A model generated the notes under the pieces. That model was not told the DNA's origin. It saw nothing but the letters and a program-made list of their open reading frames with translations, and ran no database searches. Source: Oribacterium sp. UBA3737 (GTDB taxonomy: Bacteria; Bacillota_A; Clostridia; Lachnospirales; Lachnospiraceae). Taken from it: 15,787 nucleotides of DNA. The position numbers were made by a program, and so were the translations under genes. The stretch is taken from the NCBI GenBank assembly GCA_002371295.1, contig DFGZ01000090.1:1-15787 (forward strand), read 5' to 3'. Of the stretch, positions 6,948 to 13,879 are shown one piece after another. The number at the start of each line of letters is the position of its first letter. Within the stretch, counting starts at the first letter, position 1.

Positions 6948-7792
6948 TTAAAATATTTGTAAAGTGAATTTGCATTCATCCATAAGCCCATCGTCTTTAA
7001 TCGATTTCAGATATAATCCGTAGAAAGCATTATTTCTGCATACCTCGTCATAGATGTCGTCATTCCATCGTATCTCATCTTTATGACCGGAGAAATATGC
7101 TGTATTTAAATCCGCAATGTATTCATATAATTCCGAAGTTCCCTCAGGAAGTCCCTCCTGTGCTTTTCTGTAAGAAACATCCCACATAAACTGTTTCGCT
7201 TCTTCGTAATGCGGAAAGGATAATGTCTCCGTTCGGTAATCCAGTGTATCTCCTTCTATGTCCAGAACCCCGAACTGAAAAGGTGAGACAGAAAGTGCCG
7301 ACGTTGCCGCCTCTGTAAAACCTTTATCACCGGTTTTGATATCCTGAATATGCATATGACCGCTAAGATTTAAAAGTACGCCATATTCCTCGTAAAGAGA
7401 ACATAAGCGCTCATACCCACCCATTACAAACCCGTCTATAAAGATGCTGTTATGTGCAAGAACATTCTGATGACTGACTGCAATTACCTTTTTACCGGAG
7501 CTCTTTGCAGCTGCTAACTGTGCTCTGACCCATTCAAGGGTCTCATCTGTAAGGATGCCGGGAGATTTCTCAGTGTTCACATCAACCATCAGAAGCAGAT
7601 ATTCAGGACTCAGCTCATAGGTATAGCTAAGGGAATTCTCGTCTCTGGCCAAGGCTCTGTCATATCCGAAGCTATATAAATTGTTATTTTATCTATAGCG
7701 GTCTGAACAGTCTTTTCCCCTTGGCTAATAAAGCATCCACTCATGAGCAGCATTAATACCGCTATAAATATGCCTATCTTCTTTTTATTCAT
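6948..7792 (-). pseudogene. Lipoprotein metallophosphoesterase with internal out-of-frame deletion
   Basis: ATG 7792, preceded by TAGGAAG, opens a lipoprotein signal peptide (MNKKKIGIFIAVLMLLMSGC, lipobox LMSGC, Cys20). ITIYIASDM, the start of a calcineurin-like phosphoesterase domain, comes next. After about 45 codons this frame leaves the family and stops at 7610. The C-terminal half continues in another frame: FGYDRALARDENSLSYTY, then VIAVSHQNVLAH and NLSGHMHIQDI, ending at TAA 6948-6950. The missing middle should contain the D-x-H partner, GD and GNHD metal-binding motifs, roughly 100 or more codons. Only the late SHQN and GHMH histidine motifs remain, so no dinuclear metal site can form. 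It lies 35 bases after the histidine phosphatase stop on the same strand, a former two-gene operon of extracytoplasmic and cytoplasmic phosphatases. Confidence 0.9.
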
Positions 7793-7827
7793 ATATCAAC
7801 TTCCTATAGCAGTCTTTTTCTGGGGAA

Positions 7828-8562
7828 TCAGTCTATGCGGTCTCCGTTACCGTATATTTCCGCAAAACGGGCAGCAAAGGATGGGGAGCATCCACCGGCA
7901 TAAAGATGGGAGATGTCTCCAAAGGAGGATACTCGGAAATGTGCTGTTCCCTGACGCCTCTCTTCTGTATAGACGGTAGTGACAGAGGATGGGGCGGCGC
8001 AGAATCCATGCCAAAGCTGCATGGGAGAGATGTGCAGAAGGTGGGAAAGAAGGACACATTCTACACCGAAGTGACAGAATAAAGCGATGGTATCCGAGCT
8101 TCCATGTTCAACCCGGAACACATTTCCGTCATGACGATAACCATGGTTTAAAAGAAAATCATCCAGACTGGAGGTTACTTTATGAAACACTTCAGGAACG
8201 GAACTTTCTTTAAAAACATCCACATCCATCCAATGCTCAGCGTCATAAAAACGAGGCTCCTGTGTCCAGTCCTGTGGCAGCCAGTCCCATGAGATCATCC
8301 GACGTTCTGTCACATCAGGTCTGTTTATTAATGCTTCATTGAACTCACGAAGCCAGGGCAGAATCTCGGCTGTTTTTCCATATTTTTCCAGGGTGAGAGA
8401 TGCCGTATCCCGGGCACGGCCCATGGGGGATACATAAAATTCCCGGATTTTTTCTGTACTGTAGAGACGTTCGGCAAGTAATCTTGCTTCATTCCATCCC
8501 TTTTCTGTAAGTGAATCGTGCTCGTAATCCGGATCGCCATGGCGAATGATCAGTAATTTCAT
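7828..8562 (-). CDS. Histidine phosphatase (phosphoglycerate mutase-like) family protein
   Basis: 244 codons from ATG 8562, with GGAG 6 bases upstream on the minus strand; the frame stays open for 12 codons before this but has no family match there. The phosphohistidine motif is RHG (Arg7-His8-Gly9) in KLLIIRHGDPDYEHDSLTEK. SPMGRARDTA at 45-54 supplies the phosphate-binding arginines, and the second catalytic histidine is His164 in LFCHFGVE. The family removes phosphate from sugar phosphates, nucleotides or other small molecules; substrate cannot be told from sequence. There is no signal peptide, so it is cytoplasmic. The frame is intact, unlike its downstream partner. A minus-strand TATAAT at 8690-8695 could serve its promoter, leaving a leader of about 120 bases. 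Confidence 0.9.
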   Translation of the reverse strand: MKLLIIRHGDPDYEHDSLTEKGWNEARLLAERLYSTEKIREFYVSPMGRARDTASLTLEKYGKTAEILPWLREFNEALINRPDVTERRMISWDWLPQDWTQEPRFYDAEHWMDVDVFKESSVPEVFHKVTSSLDDFLLNHGYRHDGNVFRVEHGSSDTIALFCHFGVECVLLSHLLHISPMQLWHGFCAAPSSVTTVYTEERRQGTAHFRVSSFGDISHLYAGGCSPSFAARFAEIYGNGDRID

Positions 8563-8949
8563 ACAAAGCTCCGTTCCGCCGCCGGAAAATGACGGCATAA
8601 ATATTTATGATAAGTGTTTTTTTACACTAATCTCCATTCCGCGGACAAGCCGCGGCACAAATAGTGATGAAAGTTCTGCTTTCTTTTACATTATACCTCC
8701 GGCAAAATCAGCTCCGGTTGCTATTATCCTATGGTTAAAATAGTTTGTCGAGACATCCCGTTATAATAACTTTTTATCGTAAAGCCCCATAATTCGTTAT
8801 CAGCAGATGAGAATATGCCGATATTTTTATGTAATTACTGATTGTACAGATTTCAATTTATGACTTCATTACAGGCATGGAAAAGGACGCTTTTTGAGGC
8901 CTGAGAGTGCGGAATGCGGGAGGTCAAAAGATTTGGGAGGGTTTAAACT
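8563..8949. other. Non-coding gap between divergent histidine phosphatase and PAP2 genes
   Basis: No coding sequence recognised in 387 bases. On the minus strand it holds the histidine phosphatase leader: a TATAAT at 8695-8690 without a good -35, and the hairpin CCGCGG-ACAAG-CCGCGG at 8639-8655. A palindromic AGTGT/ACACT pair flanks a T-run at 8614-8628. On the plus strand a TATAAT sits at 8762-8767, again without a convincing -35. The PAP2 ribosome binding site GGGAGGG ends about 8 bases before its ATG. Confidence 0.5.
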
Positions 8950-9891
8950 ATGACAGCAATCGGCAACACGTTTTTCTTTCAATGGGAAGTCACACTGATG
9001 GAGTGGCTGCAGGCTAACCTCGGCAGCGCGGCGATTTCTATGATGTCATTCTTCTCCTTGTTTGGAGAAGAACTGCCTCTTATTCTGATCGTAGGGTTTA
9101 TATACTGGAGTTATGACAAAAAGCTGGGCAGAAAGATGGGACTGAGCGCCATCATGGGACTGACCTGGAGCACCATGATAAAAAATCTTGTTCTGAGACG
9201 CAGACCTTACTTCGATCATGAGAACATTAAAATTCTGCGTATTGTGGAACCGCACGGAGACATCTACGATATCTCGGCCCAGGGCTATTCTTTTCCCAGT
9301 GCCCATTCAACCAACGCGGTAACGGTATTTGGATCGTTGGCAACCAACATCAGGAAACGGGGGATAGTGATCCTGGCAATAGTTTTACCGTTGCTCACAG
9401 GCATTTCGCGTTTTGTGGTCGGAGCACATTATCCCACGGATGTAATGGCGGGATGGCTGCTGGGCTTAACCAGTGTTACGGTGGTCAATGTGCTTCAGGA
9501 GCGTGTAAAGAACACGATCACACTGTATGGCATCCTGCTGGTCATCGCCCTTCCGGGCTTTTTTTACTGCAGGACTGAGGATTACTTCACATCCATGGGA
9601 CTGATGATCGGCTTCATGGGAGGCACACTTCTGGATGATCGCTTTGTACGTTTTGAAAATACGAAAAATCCCCTCTTCAAGGTTCTGCGTGTGCTTGGCG
9701 GACTGGTTGTTTATCTGGTGTTGAACACCCTGCTCAAGCTGCCATTCTCTAAGGAATTTCTTTCCGATGGAAGCGCAGCGGCACTGGTGATACGCTTTGC
9801 GCGATATGCCATAGTTTCTGTTGTGGCCTTTGGTGTCTACCCTATGGTGTTCAGATTTGAAAAATCGCAGCAGACCGGTAAGGCTGCCTGA
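8950..9891 (+). CDS. PAP2-family membrane phosphatase
   Basis: 313 codons from ATG 8950, preceded by TTGGGAGGGTTTAAACT. It carries the three phosphatase motifs of the PAP2 superfamily: K-x6-RP as KNLVLRRRP (78-86), PSAH (116-119, a variant of PSGH) and SR-x5-H-x3-D as SRFVVGAHYPTD (153-164). His119, His160 and Asp164 are the expected catalytic residues. Several hydrophobic helices surround these and continue to the C-terminus, beyond the core domain of about 200 residues. Likely function: dephosphorylation of a lipid phosphate such as undecaprenyl diphosphate or phosphatidic acid at the membrane. The exact substrate is not decided by sequence. It stands alone, convergent with the YolD-like gene. 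Confidence 0.9.
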   Translation: MTAIGNTFFFQWEVTLMEWLQANLGSAAISMMSFFSLFGEELPLILIVGFIYWSYDKKLGRKMGLSAIMGLTWSTMIKNLVLRRRPYFDHENIKILRIVEPHGDIYDISAQGYSFPSAHSTNAVTVFGSLATNIRKRGIVILAIVLPLLTGISRFVVGAHYPTDVMAGWLLGLTSVTVVNVLQERVKNTITLYGILLVIALPGFFYCRTEDYFTSMGLMIGFMGGTLLDDRFVRFENTKNPLFKVLRVLGGLVVYLVLNTLLKLPFSKEFLSDGSAAALVIRFARYAIVSVVAFGVYPMVFRFEKSQQTGKAA

Positions 9892-9972
9892 AAGAGGAAT
9901 AACCATAGTCGGATTAAGTATCTATGCAATGAGCATACTTCGGGAAGACTTCCGGATTTATGATACTTACCG

Positions 9973-10002
9973 ATAGGGTGGTGACATGAGTCACCACCCT
10001 AT
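9973..10002. terminator. 13-bp hairpin shared by convergent PAP2 and YolD-like genes
   Basis: ATAGGGTGGTGAC at 9973-9985 pairs perfectly with GTCACCACCCTAT at 9990-10002 around ATGA. Only weak T-richness follows on either strand. The right arm contains the last codons and TGA stop (9991-9993) of the minus-strand YolD-like gene. It is probably a bidirectional transcript end. Confidence 0.65.
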
Positions 10003-10461
10003 TTCGTATATGTCGTCCATCTTCAGTATCTGCCCGTCTTCCAGGAGGATCTTTCGTTCCATGGTATCGAGCTTTTTTACGTAGCCCTTAGTGGTTATGT
10101 ACTCTCCTCCAGCTTTTTTTTCATCCTTTTTGAACCAGGTGATACAGAGCTCCTGCTCTGATAAATGGTCTTTTAACTCCTGCAGCTGCCGGTCTAAAAG
10201 TTCCTTTTGGGATTCACTCAGAATCAGCTTCTCTGATACCTGTCTGCCGGTTTCCTCGATTGCTTCTTCGTAGCCGGTTAAAGCTGCAAAAGGTGCAAAC
10301 TGGGCTGCTCTGTTATAAAGAGACATCCGTTTATGTTTAAGTGAGTCGGGATGCTGCAGATCTATGATGTCCCCGTACTTCGTCATCACATCTGTATTAT
10401 GGCCGTACAGTTCATGATTTTTTATTCCATGTACGTTGTGCCACTCCGGTTTGTCTTTCAC
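9991..10461 (-). CDS. YolD-like protein
   Basis: 156 codons from GTG 10461, with GAGG 8 bases upstream. The YolD-like signature is clear: KRMSLYNRAAQFAPFAALTG at about 44-63, then YEEAIEETGRQVSEKLILSE. After a charged helical stretch comes a small beta domain (GGEYITTKGYVKKLD, then ILLEDGQILKMDDIYEI). In Firmicutes, YolD-like genes lie next to Y-family UvrX-type polymerases in SOS mutagenesis cassettes, which is the arrangement here: same strand, 185 bases downstream of the polymerase. The molecular role of the family is not established; a regulatory or accessory part in translesion synthesis is the usual proposal. A TTGACA lies upstream at 10504-10499 but no good -10 follows, so it may rely on the polymerase promoter. 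Confidence 0.9.
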   Translation of the reverse strand: MKDKPEWHNVHGIKNHELYGHNTDVMTKYGDIIDLQHPDSLKHKRMSLYNRAAQFAPFAALTGYEEAIEETGRQVSEKLILSESQKELLDRQLQELKDHLSEQELCITWFKKDEKKAGGEYITTKGYVKKLDTMERKILLEDGQILKMDDIYEIGW

Positions 10462-10493
10462 GTATATTCCTCGTTTAACATTTAAATTATGAT

Positions 10494-10521
10494 GTGAGTG
10501 TCAAAAGTAATTGCCACTCAC
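10494..10521. repeat. Inverted repeat in polymerase-YolD gap
   Basis: GTGAGTG at 10494-10500 pairs with CACTCAC at 10515-10521 across 14 bases. It lies 33-60 bases upstream of the YolD-like start and overlaps its TTGACA, so it could be an operator or processing structure. Nothing else is recognised in this 185-base gap. Confidence 0.4.
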
Positions 10522-10646
10522 TGACAGCACCACACACAAGCACCACGCACAATTCGTGTAATGCGCCTGCATAAAGTTATAGTAAAAAGCTTAAGGGCGT
10601 GATTTCAGATATCTCAAAAGCTGTGTTCCGGTTAAGAGGGTTTAGT

Positions 10647-12218
10647 CTAAGCTTTATGCCCTCCGATTTGTTCATTCCGGCTCTTCATAGTTGCACCATC
10701 CAGCATATTCATACCTTTCAATACAGCATTTTTTCCGAATTTCTGTTTGATTGATAGAGCAGCTTCCTGCAGCTTTCGGTCTCTTTTTTTAACCCTTTTT
10801 ATAGCTTTTCGTTCTTTTTCTTTTTTTTCGTAATCGGTAAAGAGATCCATCTGTTCCCATGAACCCTCCATATTCCCGAAGGTTACGGTCTTGTTCTCTT
10901 CTTTTTCATCCTTTACCCTTCCGGCAACTATATTGATTCGTCTTACCAGAAGATCGGGATTCACTATCTGATCGAACAGTTTGAGGCAGGCTCCGGTGAT
11001 TAATCTGGTTGAGGATGTCATCTCCTGAAGTGATATGGTGCCATGGGCGTGCTTCGGAACCCTCCGTCCCAGATAATCCACAACTACCGGTCCGTGGTAC
11101 AGCTTGCTTATAACAGGATCGGTGAGATTGTCGATATCATATCCTATAGTGAGCATCAGCTGATCTGTCACCAGATGCTTTCCTACCAGATCAAGAGCCA
11201 GCTGATCTGCCATCTCTTTTACTACCAGACGGGTCTTTTCAAAATCATAGGCACAGTGAAGTACCTGCCCCGATCCCATACTGCTGTTTTCGGGTTTATA
11301 AGCTTTCACATCCTTCATCCTGCAGGGCTCATATCCCCAGGCATGGTCTATGAGCAGCTCTGCGTTTATACCGAAGCTTTTATATAAAAGCTCCTCATTA
11401 TCCAATGAACATCTGGCAATGTCACCCATGGTATAAAGTCCGAGACTCTCAAGCTTTCTTGCGTATCCGACCCCGACTCTCCAAAAATCGGTAAGGGGTC
11501 TGTGATTCCAGAGGAGCTGTCTGTAGCTCCTCTCATCTATCATGGCGATGCGTACTCCGTCTTTATTGGCCGGAATATGCTTGGCTACGATATCCATGGC
11601 AATCTTTGCAAGATACATGTTGGTACCGATACCTGCCGTTGCAGTGATTCCTGTATCCACTATGATCTCATGAATCATAGCTGCTGCCATCTTTTCGGCC
11701 ACAGCAGCTCTTGACCCTGTATCCGTGTTCTGATTTTGTGCATAGGCTTTAAGATAGGCTGTGACATCCATAAAGACCTCATCTATGGAATACACATGTA
11801 TATCCTCCGGTGCAACATACCTAAGATAAATGTCATAGATTTTTGTACTGATTTCTATATATCTGGCCATCTGAGGAGGTGCTGCTATATAATCTAGTTC
11901 CAGAAAAGGATCTTCCTTTAATTTCTCAGCATCACAGGATTTTCCTGTGAATTCCCGGCCGTGAATCTTTCTCCGGCGTTCGGCGTTTATAGCTTTGACT
12001 CTTTCTATGACCTGAAAAAGTCTGGCACGTCCCGGTATTCCGTAAGCTTTCAGGGAAGGAGTCACTGCGAGACATATGGTTTTTTCTGTTCGGCTGACAT
12101 CCGCCACCACCAGATTTGTGGTCAGTGGATCAAGATCTCTTTCAAAGCACTCCACAGAGGCATAAAAAGACTTAAGATCTATACATATGTAGTATCTGTC
12201 ATTCTGCATATCATCCAT
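10647..12218 (-). CDS. Y-family DNA polymerase (UvrX/DinB-like, translesion synthesis)
   Basis: 523 codons from ATG 12218, chosen because GAGGG lies 6-7 bases upstream and the palm domain starts soon after; a GTG at 12266 is in frame but lies inside the promoter. Metal-binding residues are Asp14 in YYICIDLKSFYASVE and Asp146-Glu147 in VYSIDEVFMDVT. The helix-hairpin-helix region (FWRVGVGYARKLESLGLYT) and the little-finger domain follow. QMDLF at 456-460 matches the beta-clamp-binding consensus, and a basic tail ends the protein. The length and the YolD-like neighbour point to the UvrX-type branch rather than DinB proper. Function: error-prone synthesis past DNA lesions, expected to be induced by DNA damage; the promoter supports this. 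All key residues are present. Confidence 0.93.
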   Translation of the reverse strand: MDDMQNDRYYICIDLKSFYASVECFERDLDPLTTNLVVADVSRTEKTICLAVTPSLKAYGIPGRARLFQVIERVKAINAERRRKIHGREFTGKSCDAEKLKEDPFLELDYIAAPPQMARYIEISTKIYDIYLRYVAPEDIHVYSIDEVFMDVTAYLKAYAQNQNTDTGSRAAVAEKMAAAMIHEIIVDTGITATAGIGTNMYLAKIAMDIVAKHIPANKDGVRIAMIDERSYRQLLWNHRPLTDFWRVGVGYARKLESLGLYTMGDIARCSLDNEELLYKSFGINAELLIDHAWGYEPCRMKDVKAYKPENSSMGSGQVLHCAYDFEKTRLVVKEMADQLALDLVGKHLVTDQLMLTIGYDIDNLTDPVISKLYHGPVVVDYLGRRVPKHAHGTISLQEMTSSTRLITGACLKLFDQIVNPDLLVRRINIVAGRVKDEKEENKTVTFGNMEGSWEQMDLFTDYEKKEKERKAIKRVKKRDRKLQEAALSIKQKFGKNAVLKGMNMLDGATMKSRNEQIGGHKA

Positions 12219-12256
12219 CACCGCCCTCGTTAATGTACAAAATTCACTGTATGAAC

Positions 12257-12285
12257 AGCATATCACAAAACAAATGTTTTATCAA
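12257..12285 (-). promoter_or_regulatory. Polymerase promoter with overlapping LexA-like sites
   Basis: On the minus strand, TTGATA (12285-12280) and TATGCT (12262-12257) are separated by exactly 17 bases, 39 bases before the chosen ATG. The spacer contains the near-palindrome read on the plus strand as AAAACAAATGTTTT (12267-12280), and CAAACGTTTG (12283-12292) overlaps the -35. The first fits the Firmicute LexA core GAAC-N4-GTTC apart from A/T at the outer bases. Occupancy would block the polymerase, the standard SOS arrangement. Confidence 0.6.
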
Positions 12286-12319
12286 ACGTTTGTTTTTAAT
12301 TGACGGCATTTATACGGTT

Positions 12320-12449
12320 GGGAATGATCCCTATTCTTTCAGAATGATCATTCCCTCTAATACAAATTTTATTATCAGCTATGCGCAGAGCTGATATATA
12401 ATCAAGACGAGAGGTTCATATCGTTCTACATATACTTAGAAGATATGAA
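12320..12449. repeat. Three consecutive hairpins in a non-coding stretch
   Basis: Hairpin 1: GGGAATGATC (12320-12329) with GATCATTCCC (12346-12355), extended after a 3-base bulge by ATTCT/AGAAT around TTC, 15 bp in all. Hairpin 2: TATCAGCT (12373-12380) with AGCTGATA (12389-12396). Hairpin 3: TTCATATC (12415-12422) with GATATGAA (12442-12449), extended by TTCTA/TAGAA after one bulged G. None has a T-run, so none is a simple terminator. Together with the flanks this accounts for the gene-free stretch 12301-12483. Confidence 0.6.
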
Positions 12450-12483
12450 TCATTAAAAACATCAATTACTGTAGGGGCAGAGT

Positions 12484-12677
12484 ATGGCTATTCGGGCTGC
12501 ATTTATGGTTCCGCATCCGCCGCTTATCATTCCGGAGATAGGAAAAGGCGGTGAAAAAAGCATTCAGGATACTATCGATGCTTATGAAGGGTGGCAAAGG
12601 AAATCGGGAAACTGAGAGATAAGATCTGTGAACTTGCAGATAATAAGGTTTTTCCTGCAGGTGATTGTCGGGGCTGA
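12484..12677 (+). pseudogene. AMMECR1/MEMO-type (AmmeMemoRadiSam system protein A) remnant
   Basis: ATG 12484, with GGGG about 7 bases upstream, opens MAIRAAFMVPHPPLIIPEIG, then GKGGEKSIQDTIDAYE, the start of the MEMO-like (class III extradiol dioxygenase fold) domain. At the GGG of 12589-12591 the family sequence moves to another frame (VAKEIGKL), consistent with loss of one G. After a few residues it diverges and ends at TGA 12675-12677; the un-shifted frame stops at 12613-12615. The remaining several hundred residues (rest of MEMO and the AMMECR1 domain) are absent. It lies 27 bases before the radical SAM gene with which it is normally paired, so position confirms identity. The product cannot be functional. 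Confidence 0.85.
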
Positions 12678-12704
12678 TTAGACGTAAAGAATCGTCGGGT
12701 GATT

Positions 12705-13541
12705 ATGGCAAAGTGTGATGTATGTTATCGGAAATGTGAAATAAGAGAGGGTAGTTATGGGTTTTGCGGTGTCAGAACCTGCAGGGAAGGAAGGGTGGTT
12801 CCGGAGAACTATGGGATGCTTACTTCGATTGCATTGGATCCTATAGAGAAGAAACCTTTTAGAAAATTTATGCCCGGAAGTCTTATCCTGTCTGTAGGGA
12901 GCTATGGCTGCAATCTTCGTTGTCCGTTTTGTCAGAACTACAGTATCTCATGGTCAGAAGAGGTCAATGAAACTAAAATGCGGGCGAGATATGTGGCGCC
13001 GGAGACATTGGCACAGATAGCGGAAGAGCAGAAGATAAACGGAAACATAGGGGTGGCTTTTACATACAATGAGCCATTGATATCCTTTGAATATGTTTTG
13101 GACACCGCAAAGTTCCTTGTTAAAAAAGGGCTGAAAACCGTGCTTGTGACCAATGGAATGGCAGATGTGGAGGCAGTTAAAGAGCTGCTTCCTTATGTGG
13201 ATGCCATGAATATAGATTTAAAGGGGTTTTCAGACAGGTATTACCGGGATGTTCTGAAAGGTGACCGCGGGATGGTTATGGACTTTATAGCTGAAAGCGT
13301 GAAGTACAGTCATGTGGAGCTGACGACGCTTATCATTCCGGGTGAAAATGATTCCGAGGAAGAAATGTCTCAGCTTAGTGAATGGGTAAGTTCGCTGGAC
13401 CCATCAATCCCGCTTCATATATCGAGATTCTTTCCACGTTTTCATATGATGGACATAATGGCAACGCCGGTGGATAAGATATACAGGTTAAAGACAGTTG
13501 CGGAGGAAAAGCTGCGGTTTGTATATACAGGTAACTGCTGA
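12705..13541 (+). CDS. AmmeMemoRadiSam system radical SAM enzyme
   Basis: 278 codons from ATG 12705 (MAKCDVCYRKCEIREG); the in-frame GTG 12699 is less likely. The 4Fe-4S cluster motif C-x3-C-x2-C is CNLRCPFC (Cys69, Cys73, Cys76). An N-terminal cysteine group (Cys4, Cys7, Cys11, Cys21) resembles that of pyruvate-formate-lyase-activating relatives. Further landmarks: GVAFTYNEPLISFEYVLD, VLVTNGM, MNIDLKGFSDRYYRDVLKG and LIIPGENDS. The family usually works beside an AMMECR1/MEMO protein; its reaction is not established. Length and motifs look intact while the partner gene upstream is wrecked, so this enzyme is either acting alone, served by a paralogue elsewhere, or on the way to decay. Confidence 0.9.
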   Translation: MAKCDVCYRKCEIREGSYGFCGVRTCREGRVVPENYGMLTSIALDPIEKKPFRKFMPGSLILSVGSYGCNLRCPFCQNYSISWSEEVNETKMRARYVAPETLAQIAEEQKINGNIGVAFTYNEPLISFEYVLDTAKFLVKKGLKTVLVTNGMADVEAVKELLPYVDAMNIDLKGFSDRYYRDVLKGDRGMVMDFIAESVKYSHVELTTLIIPGENDSEEEMSQLSEWVSSLDPSIPLHISRFFPRFHMMDIMATPVDKIYRLKTVAEEKLRFVYTGNC

Positions 13542-13553
13542 GTCTTCTACGGC

Positions 13554-13640
13554 TCATGCGCTACAAATCTTAATCATTTCAATGAATGCCTGCACCTGAG
13601 GAATTTTTATATATTCCGGACGGTACAAAAGGTAAGTTTT
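13554..13640 (-). pseudogene. LysR-type regulator C-terminal remnant
   Basis: In one minus-strand frame, 28 codons read KTYLLYRPEYIKIPQVQAFI and EMIKICSA before TGA at 13554-13556. This resembles the end of the effector domain of LysR-type regulators, where a YLLYR-like strand precedes a final AFI-x2-(I/L) helix. Upstream codons lose the resemblance and overlap a terminator hairpin. No start or DNA-binding domain exists here, so it is a relic of a larger deleted gene. The match is short and made by eye. Confidence 0.45.
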
Positions 13641-13657
13641 CCGACATAGGGAAGGAT

Positions 13658-13694
13658 GGACTTGGAAACCGGGGTAGGAACAAGTCCTTTTTTT
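13658..13694 (+). terminator. Rho-independent terminator after the radical SAM gene
   Basis: GGACTTG (13658-13664) pairs with CAAGTCC (13681-13687), followed by seven T residues (13688-13694). The loop of 16 bases is long but the T-run is strong. Confidence 0.7.
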
Positions 13695-13879
13695 GATCTT
13701 ATGTACAACTGACATCCAAGCTTTTTTATTCGTTTACATTTATTATTGTTTGTTTTAATTGCGGCAATGGGTATAATAATAGGCTATGCGCCTTATAAAA
13801 CAAGCGCGATAATCACGCCGGCTAAAAAGACTGGAAGCATAAGGTTTGGTGGAAAGAAAACTATAGAAACAGGATTTAA
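13695..13879 (+). promoter_or_regulatory. Antiporter upstream region with candidate promoter and short overlapping ORF
   Basis: TTGTTT (13750-13755) and TATAAT (13772-13777), 16 bases apart, form a plausible promoter about 100 bases before the antiporter ATG. A short plus-strand ORF also runs here: ATG 13767, 38 codons (MGIIIGYAPYKTSAIITPAK onward), stopping at TGA 13881-13883 within ATGATG of the antiporter start. It has no ribosome binding site and would begin upstream of the transcript start from this promoter, so I do not call it a gene. Confidence 0.4.

Noticed and set aside
7743..8213. Plus-strand ORFs antisense to the histidine phosphatase
   Set aside because: They lie opposite a well-supported gene and the metallophosphoesterase start, and lack ribosome binding sites and recognisable motifs.
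8576..8700. Riboswitch in the histidine phosphatase leader
   Set aside because: There is one short GC hairpin and a palindromic T-run, but no known aptamer core and no terminator/antiterminator pair that I can see.
9991..12292. Polymerase-YolD pair as a new defence or mobile system
   Set aside because: This is a known SOS mutagenesis arrangement in Firmicutes; no extra uncharacterised gene is attached to it here.
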